A stretch of 64,000 nt of DNA from Desulfarculales bacterium UBA696 (GTDB taxonomy: Bacteria; Desulfobacterota; Syntrophobacteria; Syntrophobacterales; Syntrophobacteraceae). A program made the translations under genes and the position numbers. Positions 1-7,593 of the stretch are shown here, in pieces. A model generated the notes under the pieces. The model did not search any database. It worked only from the letters and a program-made list of their open reading frames with translations, and was not told the DNA's origin. Location of the stretch: positions 233,864 to 297,863 of the forward strand of contig DBMO01000002.1 of the NCBI GenBank assembly GCA_002298995.1, given 5' to 3'. How positions within the stretch are numbered: position 1 is the first letter of the stretch; every line of letters starts with the position of its first letter.

Positions 1-388
1 GGTCCGCGGAAGACGATTCGGGATTCTCGAATTCAATCTGTGGAAAAATCGAAGCGGAGAGCCCCCGGTCTTTGTCATCGAAAAATCGCCATTTCGCACC
101 CGCGATTGAATTGCCCAGCCCGTTTTTGGTATCTCCGCCATTCTCGTGGAGCTGAATCCAAGGCACTTCGAGAGTCAATTGAATACGGTCGGTCAGCCCG
201 TAATTCATGTCGAGGTCCGGCGTTTGACAACGGGTTTCCGCCTCACGCTTCTCGACAATGAAACCGACATTGATTTCCCAATGGCCGACATCTGGGGTGC
301 CGGTGTCGCTGGTAAGAAGAGGAGGCCCGCCCAAGGCAGAGAACGGGCTCACAATAAGGATCAAAAAAGCGATGGCTATACGTCTCAT
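1..388 (-). CDS. Putative outer-membrane protein, N-terminal part only
   Basis: An open frame starts with ATG at 388 and runs off the left edge of the window, so only about 129 residues are visible. The N-terminus (MRRIAIAFLILIVSPFSALG) is a typical signal peptide. The mature part has motifs such as TSDTGTPDVGHWEINVGF and MNYGLTDRIQLTLEVPW, which resemble the start of beta-barrel proteins of the phenol meta-pathway (MetA-like) family, where alternating short strands follow the signal sequence. It begins 7 bases after the stop codon of the pentahaem cytochrome gene on the same strand, so the two are probably co-transcribed and translationally coupled. A role as an outer-membrane partner of the cytochrome is inference only. 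The rest of the gene lies outside the window. Confidence 0.6.
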   Translation of the reverse strand, partial: MRRIAIAFLILIVSPFSALGGPPLLTSDTGTPDVGHWEINVGFIVEKREAETRCQTPDLDMNYGLTDRIQLTLEVPWIQLHENGGDTKNGLGNSIAGAKWRFFDDKDRGLSASIFPQIEFENPESSSAD

Positions 389-395
389 CAGGTTC

Positions 396-1649
396 TTACT
401 TTACTGCAAGTTGAAGGTCGGCCTTATTTATTTCCGTCTGATCGGCGGTGAATGTGCGCTCGTTGTAGCGATTCAAATCGTAGATGAGCCTTGCCTTGAC
501 TGTGTAGTTTCCTTTCTTCACATCAGGCGTCCAATTGAGTATCCGGTCCTCTCCCGCGCGAACGGTTGTTTCATGAGGTCCTTGTGCATCTGCCTGCGTG
601 GCCGATAGGGCATCAGGGCGTTTCTTGTCCTCTTCCAGAAAAGCCTTGTCATCGGGACGGGGTCCGTACCAGGGTGCAAACATCCATTCGCGGCTCGACA
701 CTTTCTTGCCTTTGGCATCCTCGACATCGACCATGAGATAGATGCCTCTCCTGTTAGATCCCGTGGGTACGGAATGACCAGCCCCGATATTGATAACGTG
801 CAGTTCAACGTCCGCCTTATCCTTGTTGGGCTGAACGAGCACGAGACCCAGAGCGCTGCTCAAGCGTTGAGGTGAGTGCCCTCCCGTCCATAAATGCCTG
901 GCAACGGCTCTAACCGGAACATCGAAGTCTTCCGCCGTTTTTCGAAGCGTTCGCGGCATGTGGCAGTCCTGACACTGCTGGTGACCAAGTCCCGGCTTAT
1001 TGAAATCTTCTCGCCATTCCAGGAATGTCTGGGTCTGCTTGCCAACGACTCGTGCTCCCAGGCTATGGCAGTAGGCGCACATGGCCGCAGTCTGGAGCTT
1101 GGGCTCGGGAACTGTTTCATGGGGGAGATCGGCAACGTCGGCGACATTATAAGGCCCGCGAATTTTCCCATCTGGCGTAAGGTGACAACTGGAGCAGGTC
1201 ATCCCCCCTGCTTCCTGCTCCGGTGGGCGAGGTTTAGGCTTTGCCGTTTCCAGGTTTTCTACGTCAGGGATCTCGAAGGACTGAGGATAATGACAGACAT
1301 TGCATGACCGCCCGCTTTCTTCGATATCGCGAGCATGAATGGGAAAAGGGTCCAGTCCGGCCAGAGAATGAGCCGTGCCGCCGGTCGAGACGTTGGCGGG
1401 AAGCGTCAGCAGTTTGTCCTTGGCGGATTGGTAGACAATTCCCTTGTAGTTTAGATCACCGCCAAAGCCCATGGCGTATTCACGATAAATAGCGACGTGG
1501 CATGCCCCGCATTCCGCTGAAGACGTGGCCGTGCCCATGGTTTTAGTATCAGAAGCTTTCGGCTTTTCTTGGGTGTCAGCCCCATTTAGAGTCGCTGCCG
1601 CTGCGAGTATTGCCATAAAGACTATGAATAGAAAGCTCTTTTTGCTCAT
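396..1649 (-). CDS. Pentahaem cytochrome c, exported
   Basis: The protein (417 residues from the chosen start) has a signal peptide and five CxxCH haem c sites: CGACH, CNVCH, CSSCH, CAYCH and CQDCH, all in the first two thirds. The C-terminal third has no haem site and looks like a beta-sandwich domain with a GHSVPTG motif that is common in cytochrome c554-like multihaem proteins. It should act in the periplasm or at the outer membrane in electron transfer; donor and acceptor cannot be told. An ATG 26 codons further upstream is possible, but the start at 1649 is preceded by a strong GGAGG and is followed at once by the signal peptide MSKKSFLFIVFMAIL. The next gene downstream is an outer-membrane-type protein. 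Confidence 0.85.
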   Translation of the reverse strand: MSKKSFLFIVFMAILAAAATLNGADTQEKPKASDTKTMGTATSSAECGACHVAIYREYAMGFGGDLNYKGIVYQSAKDKLLTLPANVSTGGTAHSLAGLDPFPIHARDIEESGRSCNVCHYPQSFEIPDVENLETAKPKPRPPEQEAGGMTCSSCHLTPDGKIRGPYNVADVADLPHETVPEPKLQTAAMCAYCHSLGARVVGKQTQTFLEWREDFNKPGLGHQQCQDCHMPRTLRKTAEDFDVPVRAVARHLWTGGHSPQRLSSALGLVLVQPNKDKADVELHVINIGAGHSVPTGSNRRGIYLMVDVEDAKGKKVSSREWMFAPWYGPRPDDKAFLEEDKKRPDALSATQADAQGPHETTVRAGEDRILNWTPDVKKGNYTVKARLIYDLNRYNERTFTADQTEINKADLQLAVK

Positions 1650-2119
1650 CTGCTGCCTCCTGTTAGTTGCCGAAAAACATTTGGAAAGTTCATTGCTGCT
1701 CTTTTCTGTCAGGGAAAACTGCTGCATGAAAATGTCAACAAACTAATGTCCTATACTGAATAATCAATGAATTAAGGATAGCTCTAAGCCCTGACGGTTT
1801 TGCTCCATGCGGCGGTTTGAACTGAAAGTTCTCCGAAATGAGTGACCGAATCGGCTTTGTCCATAGCCCACGTATCCTTCAAGTAACTCGGGCCCCGAGC
1901 AGGTTGAACAATGGAGCACCGATCATTTCCGAGGGGCAGGATGACGTCGTTTATTGTGTCCAGGGAGGCTCGGTGAGTAAGCCGAGCCGAACAATTGCTG
2001 GCAAAGAAAATCAGGGTTAGCTTGATTGAAGGTGGGATAGATACTTGGAAAGAATCGGGAGGGGAGTTCCAGGGTAAAGATTAACCTGAACCGCTCTTCT
2101 CTCAGCTTCGAAGGATTCT
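1650..2119. other. Intergenic region between divergent genes
   Basis: This 470-base stretch separates the leftward cytochrome gene from the rightward secreted-protein gene and must hold both promoters. Only short frames without ribosome binding sites or recognisable products were seen. I see no RNA gene or clear terminator. Confidence 0.5.
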
Positions 2120-2749
2120 ATGGCAATGCTGAAAAGAATTTCCGTCATCTTAAGCGTAATGCTTTTCTTTGCAACGGCAGCACAGGCCGCCACGCAAGTG
2201 TGGAACTTCGATGCCGACAATGTGGGGGGAATTGCAAAAAGTTTTAGTAACGAATCCGGGGAATGGAAGGTGATGGCCGACCCCACTGCTCCCTCTCAAC
2301 CGAATGTGCTCGCACAACTGGCCAAGAGTTCCGGCTCGGCCTTCAATCTTACCCTCCTGGCCAGTGATAATTATGAGGACCTTGATATATCCGTAGCGAT
2401 GAAGGCAGTCTCTGGCCGCGAGGACCGTGGAGGCGGGCTTGTGTGGCGGGCAAGAGATGCCAAGAACTACTATATCGTCCGTTATAACCCTCTGGAAGAC
2501 AATTACCGGCTCTATAAGGTTGAGGACGGCAAAAGAGAGCAGCTCCAGAACGCTGATATAAAGCATAGTGAAGGCTGGCATAATATGCGTGTAATTATGA
2601 AGGAGGATCGGATCGAATGCTTCTATGACGGCAAGAAGTATATTGAGGCTGCCGATGCCACCTTCAATGGACCAGGAAAGGTCGGGATCTGGACCAAAGC
2701 TGATGCTCAGAGCTATTTCGATGATTTTACCGTAACGAGTGGCCAGTAG
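2120..2749 (+). CDS. Secreted concanavalin-like (DUF1080/LamG-type) protein
   Basis: A 209-residue protein with a signal peptide ending near AQAATQVWNF. The rest looks like one beta-jelly-roll domain of the 3-keto-disaccharide hydrolase (DUF1080)/LamG type: the core strands GGGLVWRARDAKNYYIVRYNP, LYKVEDGKREQL, WHNMRVIMKEDRIECFYDGK and a final FDDFTV are characteristic. Such domains usually bind or cleave carbohydrates, but many small stand-alone versions have no known activity and I see no catalytic residues I can assign. The start at 2120 follows AAGGA at normal spacing; ATG at 2126 is an alternative. No partner gene is adjacent. Confidence 0.7.
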   Translation: MAMLKRISVILSVMLFFATAAQAATQVWNFDADNVGGIAKSFSNESGEWKVMADPTAPSQPNVLAQLAKSSGSAFNLTLLASDNYEDLDISVAMKAVSGREDRGGGLVWRARDAKNYYIVRYNPLEDNYRLYKVEDGKREQLQNADIKHSEGWHNMRVIMKEDRIECFYDGKKYIEAADATFNGPGKVGIWTKADAQSYFDDFTVTSGQ

Positions 2750-3007
2750 AAGATGAGGTGCTCACGGAGTTTTTTCGTGTTCTTCAACCAGAAGGCCATT
2801 CCCGGCACACAAAAGTCGCTCTTACTCGGGATCTGAGAAAGGCGGCTTTTGTGGTAATATGGGCATGTTGGCAATGCCGAAGACAGTCTTCGGGCTTGCA
2901 TGTTTTAAGTTTTTGATTTTATAGGATAAACCCCACGACAAAATGAGACAAGAACTGCTAAATGCTTGATTTCAGAGGATTTAATAGGGGAGAAAAAACA
3001 GGGGGCC

Positions 3008-3065
3008 ATTAGCTAACATATTGCAATTATTAGATTTGACTATCTGAGCCCCGAAGGCCGGACTC
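3008..3065. repeat. Left copy of direct repeat with tRNA-Leu 3' end
   Basis: This 58-base block matches 4911-4968 at 55 of 58 positions. Weaker similarity continues about 55 bases to the left of both copies. The last 15 bases (3051-3065) equal the 3' end of the tRNA-Leu gene at 4952-5034, so this copy is a broken-off tRNA end with its downstream flank. The layout resembles an attachment-site scar left by an element integrated in tRNA-Leu, or a tandem duplication. Confidence 0.75.
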
Positions 3066-3266
3066 ACGCCTCGCATTGATTTTATTAGCTTTTTAGGACT
3101 GCCTGTCTGAATCGATGTTACTGAGCGCTCTGGAGCGCTACTGAGTGATCAAACCTTGTCGCACGTTCGAGGCTCACGGTTTTCCGGTAGTATGGGAACC
3201 ATGAAAGTAAATTGCTTCTCAACTGCCTTTTTTACAGTCGCGAGGTTCAAATGTTGCGATTTCTCC

Positions 3267-3295
3267 TTGCGTAATTCGCGAATCGCGAATAAAGA
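3267..3295 (+). promoter_or_regulatory. Probable promoter with palindromic operator
   Basis: A 17-base palindrome, ATTCGCGA-A-TCGCGAAT, occupies 3274-3290. It sits in the spacer between a possible -35 box TTGCGT (3267-3272) and a possible -10 box TAAAGA (3290-3295), spaced 17 bases apart. The winged-helix gene starts only 7-10 bases further on, so a transcript from this promoter would be almost leaderless. A site placed like this fits autorepression by the adjacent DNA-binding protein; that is inference. Confidence 0.5.
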
Positions 3296-3301
3296 ATACT
3301 C

Positions 3302-3808
3302 GTGATGCTAAAACCACAAGACATACTCATTTTGATGAAGCTCGTGGCACTAGGGGGAGCCGAGTGGTCGTATTCTTCCCTGGGGCTGGAGCTTTCCATG
3401 AGCCCCTCCGAAGTCCACTCAGGAATCAAACGGGCAGTGGCGGCACGCCTTTTTGATGAACATCGACGAAGGCCGGTCAAAAAAGCGCTTGAGGAGTTCC
3501 TGATTCACGGAATTAAATATGCGTTCCCCCCTTCCAGGGGCGGACTAACGCGTGGAATGCCCACCAGCTTTTCAGGGCCGCCTTTAAGAGACCTGATTGT
3601 CTCCTCCGATCAGCTCCCCCCGGTATGGCCTGATCCCGAGGGAGAGGAACAAGGGTATGAGTTCTCTCCACTTTATAAGTCTGTCCCGAAAGCCGCGGCC
3701 AGGGACTATAAGCTCTATGAACTCCTGGTGTTGGTGGATGCCATCAGGGACAGTCGCTCCAGAGAAAGAGAAATCGCCGTCAACGAGATCAGAGCGAGAC
3801 TGCAATAG
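3302..3808 (+). CDS. Winged-helix DNA-binding protein paired with nucleotidyltransferase
   Basis: A 168-residue protein. The first 65 residues form a helix-turn-helix of winged-helix type: a helix ILILMKLVALG, then WSYSSLGLELSMSPSEVHSGIKRA, which reads as an HTH with recognition helix. The middle has a proline- and glycine-rich stretch around residues 75-105 (YAFPPSRGGLTRGMPTSF) that I recognise as a conserved hallmark of this uncharacterised family. The C-terminus is helical. The start is either GTG 3302 or ATG 3305; no clear ribosome binding site is present. The stop TAG abuts the ATG of the nucleotidyltransferase gene. The pairing suggests a regulator or antitoxin for that enzyme. Function is not established. 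Confidence 0.75.
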   Translation: MMLKPQDILILMKLVALGGAEWSYSSLGLELSMSPSEVHSGIKRAVAARLFDEHRRRPVKKALEEFLIHGIKYAFPPSRGGLTRGMPTSFSGPPLRDLIVSSDQLPPVWPDPEGEEQGYEFSPLYKSVPKAAARDYKLYELLVLVDAIRDSRSREREIAVNEIRARLQ

Positions 3809-4504
3809 ATGAAAACCAAGAGCAGCGCAACGTTGGAGATGGTGAAGGTCGTTGCCGGAGGGCTCGGAAGCCTCAAGGAAAGAGTGGTGTTCCTTGGCGG
3901 TGCCGCCACGTCTCTTCTCATAACGGACCCGGCTCTGCCCCATATCCGGACGACGTTCGATGTAGATGTGATTGTGGAAGTGTTATCCAGGATGGATTAT
4001 TACCGGTTGGAGGACGCTCTGCGAAAACTGGGGTTCACGCAGAATATCGATAGCGACCACCCGGTGTGCCGCTGGGCCTTTCATGATGTGATCATTGACA
4101 TAATGCCCACCGATGCAAAGATCCTCGGCTTCTCAAACAGGTGGTACGTGCAGGCCATCAGGCATTCGGAGATAGTCAGAGTCGATGACGACCTGGAAAT
4201 ACGATTGGTAACAGCTCCGTTCTTTTTGGCCACAAAGATCGAGGCGTTCTTCGGACGTGGAAAGAGCGACTTTTTGAGCAGTCACGATATTGAGGACATA
4301 ATTTCTATCATTAATGGGCGAAAGGAACTCATCGGAGAGGTTTCACGATCATCTCCAGAATTGAGGTCTTTTTTGTCTGCGACGTTTAAAGCCTTTCTCG
4401 CGACGGAGGCATTCCTGGAATCCATTCCCGGGCATCTGTTGCCCGACCCTGCCAATCAGGCACGTTATGGGATCGTTTTGGACCGGATTACCCAAATTGC
4501 CTGA
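3809..4504 (+). CDS. Nucleotidyltransferase-fold protein (AbiEii/MNT-like)
   Basis: A 231-residue protein directly following the winged-helix gene (TAG-ATG junction). Around residues 30-55 it has VVFLGGAATSLL followed by RTTFDVDVIVE, the GG...D-x-D pattern of polymerase-beta-type nucleotidyltransferases, in the arrangement seen in AbiEii toxins and related proteins; a third acidic residue may be in VIIDIMP. The region RLVTAPFFLATKIEAFFGRG and SHDIEDIISIINGR is also typical of AbiEii-like proteins. Enzymes of this fold add nucleotides to proteins, tRNA or small molecules. With an HTH partner and flanking tRNA-derived repeats, a toxin-antitoxin or defence role is plausible but unproven here. 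Everything beyond the fold assignment is inference. Confidence 0.75.
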   Translation: MKTKSSATLEMVKVVAGGLGSLKERVVFLGGAATSLLITDPALPHIRTTFDVDVIVEVLSRMDYYRLEDALRKLGFTQNIDSDHPVCRWAFHDVIIDIMPTDAKILGFSNRWYVQAIRHSEIVRVDDDLEIRLVTAPFFLATKIEAFFGRGKSDFLSSHDIEDIISIINGRKELIGEVSRSSPELRSFLSATFKAFLATEAFLESIPGHLLPDPANQARYGIVLDRITQIA

Positions 4505-4533
4505 CGCTGTCACTTCAACAGAGCTTCGGAAAT

Positions 4534-4822
4534 ATAAGCGAATACCAATACTATGAATTCCTTGCCTTCGACCGGCCTCTCAACCCAATCAGAGATGGCC
4601 GAACCGCGCAGGCTCTCAACACGCGCGGAAATAACCTCCACACGATTCCGGAATGAGTACAACTGGGGTGACTTCAAAGGGCCCCCCGACAGGATGATAG
4701 AAAAGTACTTCGACGCACACGTCTATTTCGCGGATTGGGAAACCTATCGCCTGATGTTGAGGATTCCCAGGGAGTCAATCGACGAGGAGATGCTCATCGC
4801 TTACGTTATCGACGAAATTTAA
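4534..4822 (+). pseudogene. Frameshifted and truncated relic of a conserved hypothetical gene
   Basis: Two frames join into one conserved-looking sequence. From 4534 the frame reads SEYQYYEFLAFDRPL; after about 4580 the next frame continues TQSEMAEPRRLSTRA and then RFRNEYNWGDFKGPP and YFDAHVYFADWETYRLMLR. The joint fits a single extra A in CTCAACCC. The expected start codon is ATA rather than ATG. I recall proteins of several hundred residues that begin like this, so the stop at 4822 cuts off most of the gene. The remaining open frame (89 codons from ATG 4553) is therefore unlikely to be a functional gene. It lies in the repeat-bounded segment beside the nucleotidyltransferase pair. Confidence 0.65.
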
Positions 4823-4910
4823 TGGGATAAGTTGCACGACAGGCATGGGGCAAGGACTGCTATGTATCTGATTTCATAGGATTTATTTTAAGGGGAGAAA
4901 ACGAGAGGAA

Positions 4911-4968
4911 ATTAGCTAACATATTGCAATTATAAGATTTGACTATCTGAGTGCCGAAGGCCGGACTC
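4911..4968. repeat. Right copy of direct repeat, overlapping tRNA-Leu 3' end
   Basis: This block matches 3008-3065 at 55 of 58 positions. Bases 4952-4968 belong to the intact tRNA-Leu gene and 4911-4951 are its downstream flank. The 1.9 kb between the copies holds the winged-helix/nucleotidyltransferase pair and a pseudogene. No integrase gene is present. Confidence 0.75.
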
Positions 4969-5034
4969 GAACCGGCACGGGTCTCCCCACCACCCCCTCA
5001 AGATGGCGTGTCTACCAAGTTCCACCACTTCGGC
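4952..5034 (-). tRNA. tRNA-Leu (anticodon GAG)
   Basis: An 83-base cloverleaf on the minus strand. The acceptor stem GCCGAAG pairs with CTTCGGC, with discriminator A at 4952. The D arm reads GTGGAACTTGGTAGACAC, the anticodon stem CCATC/GGTGG holds the loop TTGAGGG (anticodon GAG, reading CTC/CTT), a class II variable arm follows, and the T arm contains GGTTCGAGTCC. CCA is not encoded. Its 3' end is duplicated at 3051-3065. Confidence 0.95.
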
Positions 5035-5299
5035 AGCAAAATGCATTATAGAACAACTTCTCCGGGTTTGGCAACCTTCAAGGTGAGGCGAGGAGTGGTA
5101 AAAAGGAGGTGTTGGGTCATTTTCCAGGTGAATCATCGAATCCGATTTGGAATGCGACATTCGATTTCCATGCAGATAGAAGCCTTGGCCGGCAGGGTTT
5201 TGGCGGACTGCCGCGGGACGCTCTCAAGATGGGAATTTGAGACCAGGGAGAGAAGAGGAGAAAATGGCTTATCCTGGATAGACTCTTTGCCGATTACCG

Positions 5300-5977
5300 C
5301 TATGGACGGATATGGATTTGCGTGCCTGTCAGAGCAATATTGAACAGTTCTTCCATGTCGCTCTTGTAGAGTGCAATGCCTCCTTCAGTCCAGTCGCGCT
5401 GGGCCCCACCCGCGTGGATCATCAGTTGGCCGCCGAGTTTGGTATGTGATGGAGGATCGGCCTTGCGCTCGTAGGCGACGAGGATTTCCTTGAACTCCGT
5501 TGGGGATAGTAGTCCTGCAAAAAAAGCTCTTTCCGCGTGTCTTCTCAACGGGTAATTAAGGCTGAGGGCTTTTCCGAAGCGGGCCACCGGGTCTTTGCGG
5601 CATATCAGAAAGTCGCCTTCAGGGGTCTTCCCGTCGGTGTCGTATTCCTTGTCGCCCGACGGATGCGAACCCAGTCCCACCGGGTAATCCCGAACCAGGA
5701 CATTTGACTGGATGACGTAGAGACGCCTCTTTTCCTTGTAGATGTAGACTTCAGGAGTAACGATTTCGGATACGGGGGTGAGGTAGTCTATTCTGACGGG
5801 ATCTTTTTGCTGCGCGGACTGGCGGAGGGCGGCTTCCGCAGTGAGTTTTTTTTCCTCAGCCTTGCGTGATTCGAGGCCACTGGCGGGCTTTTGCATGGAA
5901 CATGCCGCAATCAGCAACAAAATCAGCCCGATGGAAGTCCCAAGCATGGGTCTTCCAATCCGAATAAGACACTCCAT
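5300..5977 (-). CDS. YkuD-fold lipoprotein, L,D-transpeptidase homologue lacking catalytic Cys
   Basis: A 225-residue protein. The N-terminus has a lipoprotein signal with lipobox LLIAAC (Cys near residue 26). The YkuD domain covers about residues 75-225: VYIYKEKRRLYV, the conserved PVGLGSHPSGDKEYDTDGKTPEGDF block and MIHAGG. In the YafK-like branch the active site reads H-x-GG...DWTxGCIAL. Here it is DWTEGGIAL, with Gly200 (GGC, 5378-5380) where the Cys belongs; one base change from TGC explains it. As read, the protein cannot use the usual cysteine-thioester mechanism for peptidoglycan cross-linking. It may be a pseudoenzyme, a peptidoglycan binder, or a recent loss. The ribosome binding site is a run of eight G followed by AG. 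A second L,D-transpeptidase with an intact site lies at 31427-32128. Confidence 0.8.
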   Translation of the reverse strand: MECLIRIGRPMLGTSIGLILLLIAACSMQKPASGLESRKAEEKKLTAEAALRQSAQQKDPVRIDYLTPVSEIVTPEVYIYKEKRRLYVIQSNVLVRDYPVGLGSHPSGDKEYDTDGKTPEGDFLICRKDPVARFGKALSLNYPLRRHAERAFFAGLLSPTEFKEILVAYERKADPPSHTKLGGQLMIHAGGAQRDWTEGGIALYKSDMEELFNIALTGTQIHIRP

Positions 5978-6075
5978 CCGACTCCCCCCCCTTGAACAAT
6001 TCCCCCCGGAATGCCACCGAACTTCACATTGGGTAATACTACACTTTCACCTCCCCCCCCTGCAACCCAAAAAGA

Positions 6076-7524
6076 TCAGGAGCGGTCAAAAGGGGTGGAT
6101 ATCTCGACAATTCGAGGGCTTATAAAGATTAGAAGCTCGTTCCTGTCAGTCTCGGACTCCTCTGCCCTGAAAAGCCGCCCGAGAAGCGGTACCTGGCTCA
6201 AGCCCGGAGTGGAGGACTTTATAAGGGTGTCGCGGTTGCGGATTATTCCTCCAATGACGATTATGTTGCCGTCTTCGACCAGCAGCTCGGTAGAAATTTT
6301 TCGGGTGTCGATTCCTGGCTGTCCCTGAGCGCCGATAACCGTCGCAGAAGGTTCATCCTGTTTGGCTTCGATTGACATTCTGATTTTTCGGTCAGGCGTA
6401 ATGTGCGGTGTGACCTGGAGTTCAAGGACGGCGTCCTTGAACTCCGTGCCGGTAATGCCCGAAGCCGTGTCGCCTACCTTGAGGTAGGGGATCTGGACAC
6501 CCTGGGATATGACGGCTTTTACATTATTCAGCGTGAGCACGCGCGGCGCGGCCATTATACGCAGCTCGTTGGCCGTTTCGAGCGCTTGAATGGTCAGGTC
6601 GACGCTAAGCAGCGTTTTTCCAAAAAGCTGCGAGATGTTGCCGGTAAAGAAGTCGGCGGTGGGCGGACCGTTTATTGCAAAATTTTGGACAACCGTTGCG
6701 TTGGTCGGGTTTGTGGCCGAAAAACCGAGCTTCATCCCGAGGTTCTTTTTAACATCATTTCTGAGGCTTACAATACGCGCTTCGATAAGCACCTGCGACA
6801 GTGCCCGGTCGAGTACGGAAACCAGGTGGCGAGCGTTGGCGATCCTTCCCGGAAAGTCGGTGTAGATGATCATCCCCGTACGAGCATCATAGCCCACCAT
6901 ACCCTGTTTACTCTTGAATTTTTCTTCAATCATATTAGAGATATCTGCAGCCTTTGCGAAGCTGACGTAGAGATATATGGTTGAAAGCTCTCCCTGGTCT
7001 CTGTTCGCCTCAGCCAAGGCCTGCTTAGCCCTGAGTTCGTCGGTTTTCAGCCTCGCTTCCTCGCGGAACTTTGTCCGAGTTGCGACCCGGATGACGGAAT
7101 TCTTCTCTTCCTTGTCCAGATCATTCATGGAGAGCACCATATCCAGGACTTGATCCCAGGGCACCTGCTCGACCTTCAAGGTGACCCTGCCCGTTACGTC
7201 CGGCTCGATAACGATGTTGCTTCCGGTAAGCTCGGAAATGAGCCGCAGGACATTTCGCAGATCGGCATCCACCAAGTCGAGACTGATCGGTTTTCCCGTG
7301 TAAACCTTTTCCCGAACATCGACCCCTTCGGCTCCCCCCGCCTGCAGGGCGGTCGCGCCAGGCAAGGTCGACTTGTTCTTGCCGTCATTTACCGGGCTCT
7401 TTGAGGATCTTACAGCTCCGGCGGCATGAGCATGCCCCATGCTGAATGCGCATGAGAGCAGGATTAAAGCCGCCGCGAGTACGAAAGAATGACTCACGTC
7501 CCAGAAAATCCGATGTTTTCGCAT
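6076..7524 (-). CDS. pilQ: Type IV pilus secretin PilQ (short form)
   Basis: A 482-residue protein with a signal peptide. After a linker there is an STN/secretin short domain (about residues 75-135: GKPISLDLVDADLRNVLRLIS), an N1-type domain (about 175-250: STIYLYVSFAKAADISNMIEEK) and the secretin barrel domain (about 265-475) ending in the family signature VPLLGRLF and ELLIFISPRIV. It forms the outer-membrane pore for the pilus fibre. PilQ proteins of 600-900 residues usually carry AMIN domains before the STN domain; none is seen here, so this is a short version. It is the last gene of pilM-pilN-pilO-pilQ. The ribosome binding site is a run of seven G (7532-7538 region). Confidence 0.92.
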   Translation of the reverse strand: MRKHRIFWDVSHSFVLAAALILLSCAFSMGHAHAAGAVRSSKSPVNDGKNKSTLPGATALQAGGAEGVDVREKVYTGKPISLDLVDADLRNVLRLISELTGSNIVIEPDVTGRVTLKVEQVPWDQVLDMVLSMNDLDKEEKNSVIRVATRTKFREEARLKTDELRAKQALAEANRDQGELSTIYLYVSFAKAADISNMIEEKFKSKQGMVGYDARTGMIIYTDFPGRIANARHLVSVLDRALSQVLIEARIVSLRNDVKKNLGMKLGFSATNPTNATVVQNFAINGPPTADFFTGNISQLFGKTLLSVDLTIQALETANELRIMAAPRVLTLNNVKAVISQGVQIPYLKVGDTASGITGTEFKDAVLELQVTPHITPDRKIRMSIEAKQDEPSATVIGAQGQPGIDTRKISTELLVEDGNIIVIGGIIRNRDTLIKSSTPGLSQVPLLGRLFRAEESETDRNELLIFISPRIVEISTPFDRS

Positions 7525-7593
7525 GTTGCAGCCCCCCCAGTTGATCTCTTTCCTCCCTCAAACCACCGGCCATGCAATGGAACCGCCTGGCCG

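Noticed and set aside
1838..2020. A 60-residue frame between the cytochrome and the secreted-protein gene.
   Set aside because: No ribosome binding site and no recognisable sequence; treated as chance.
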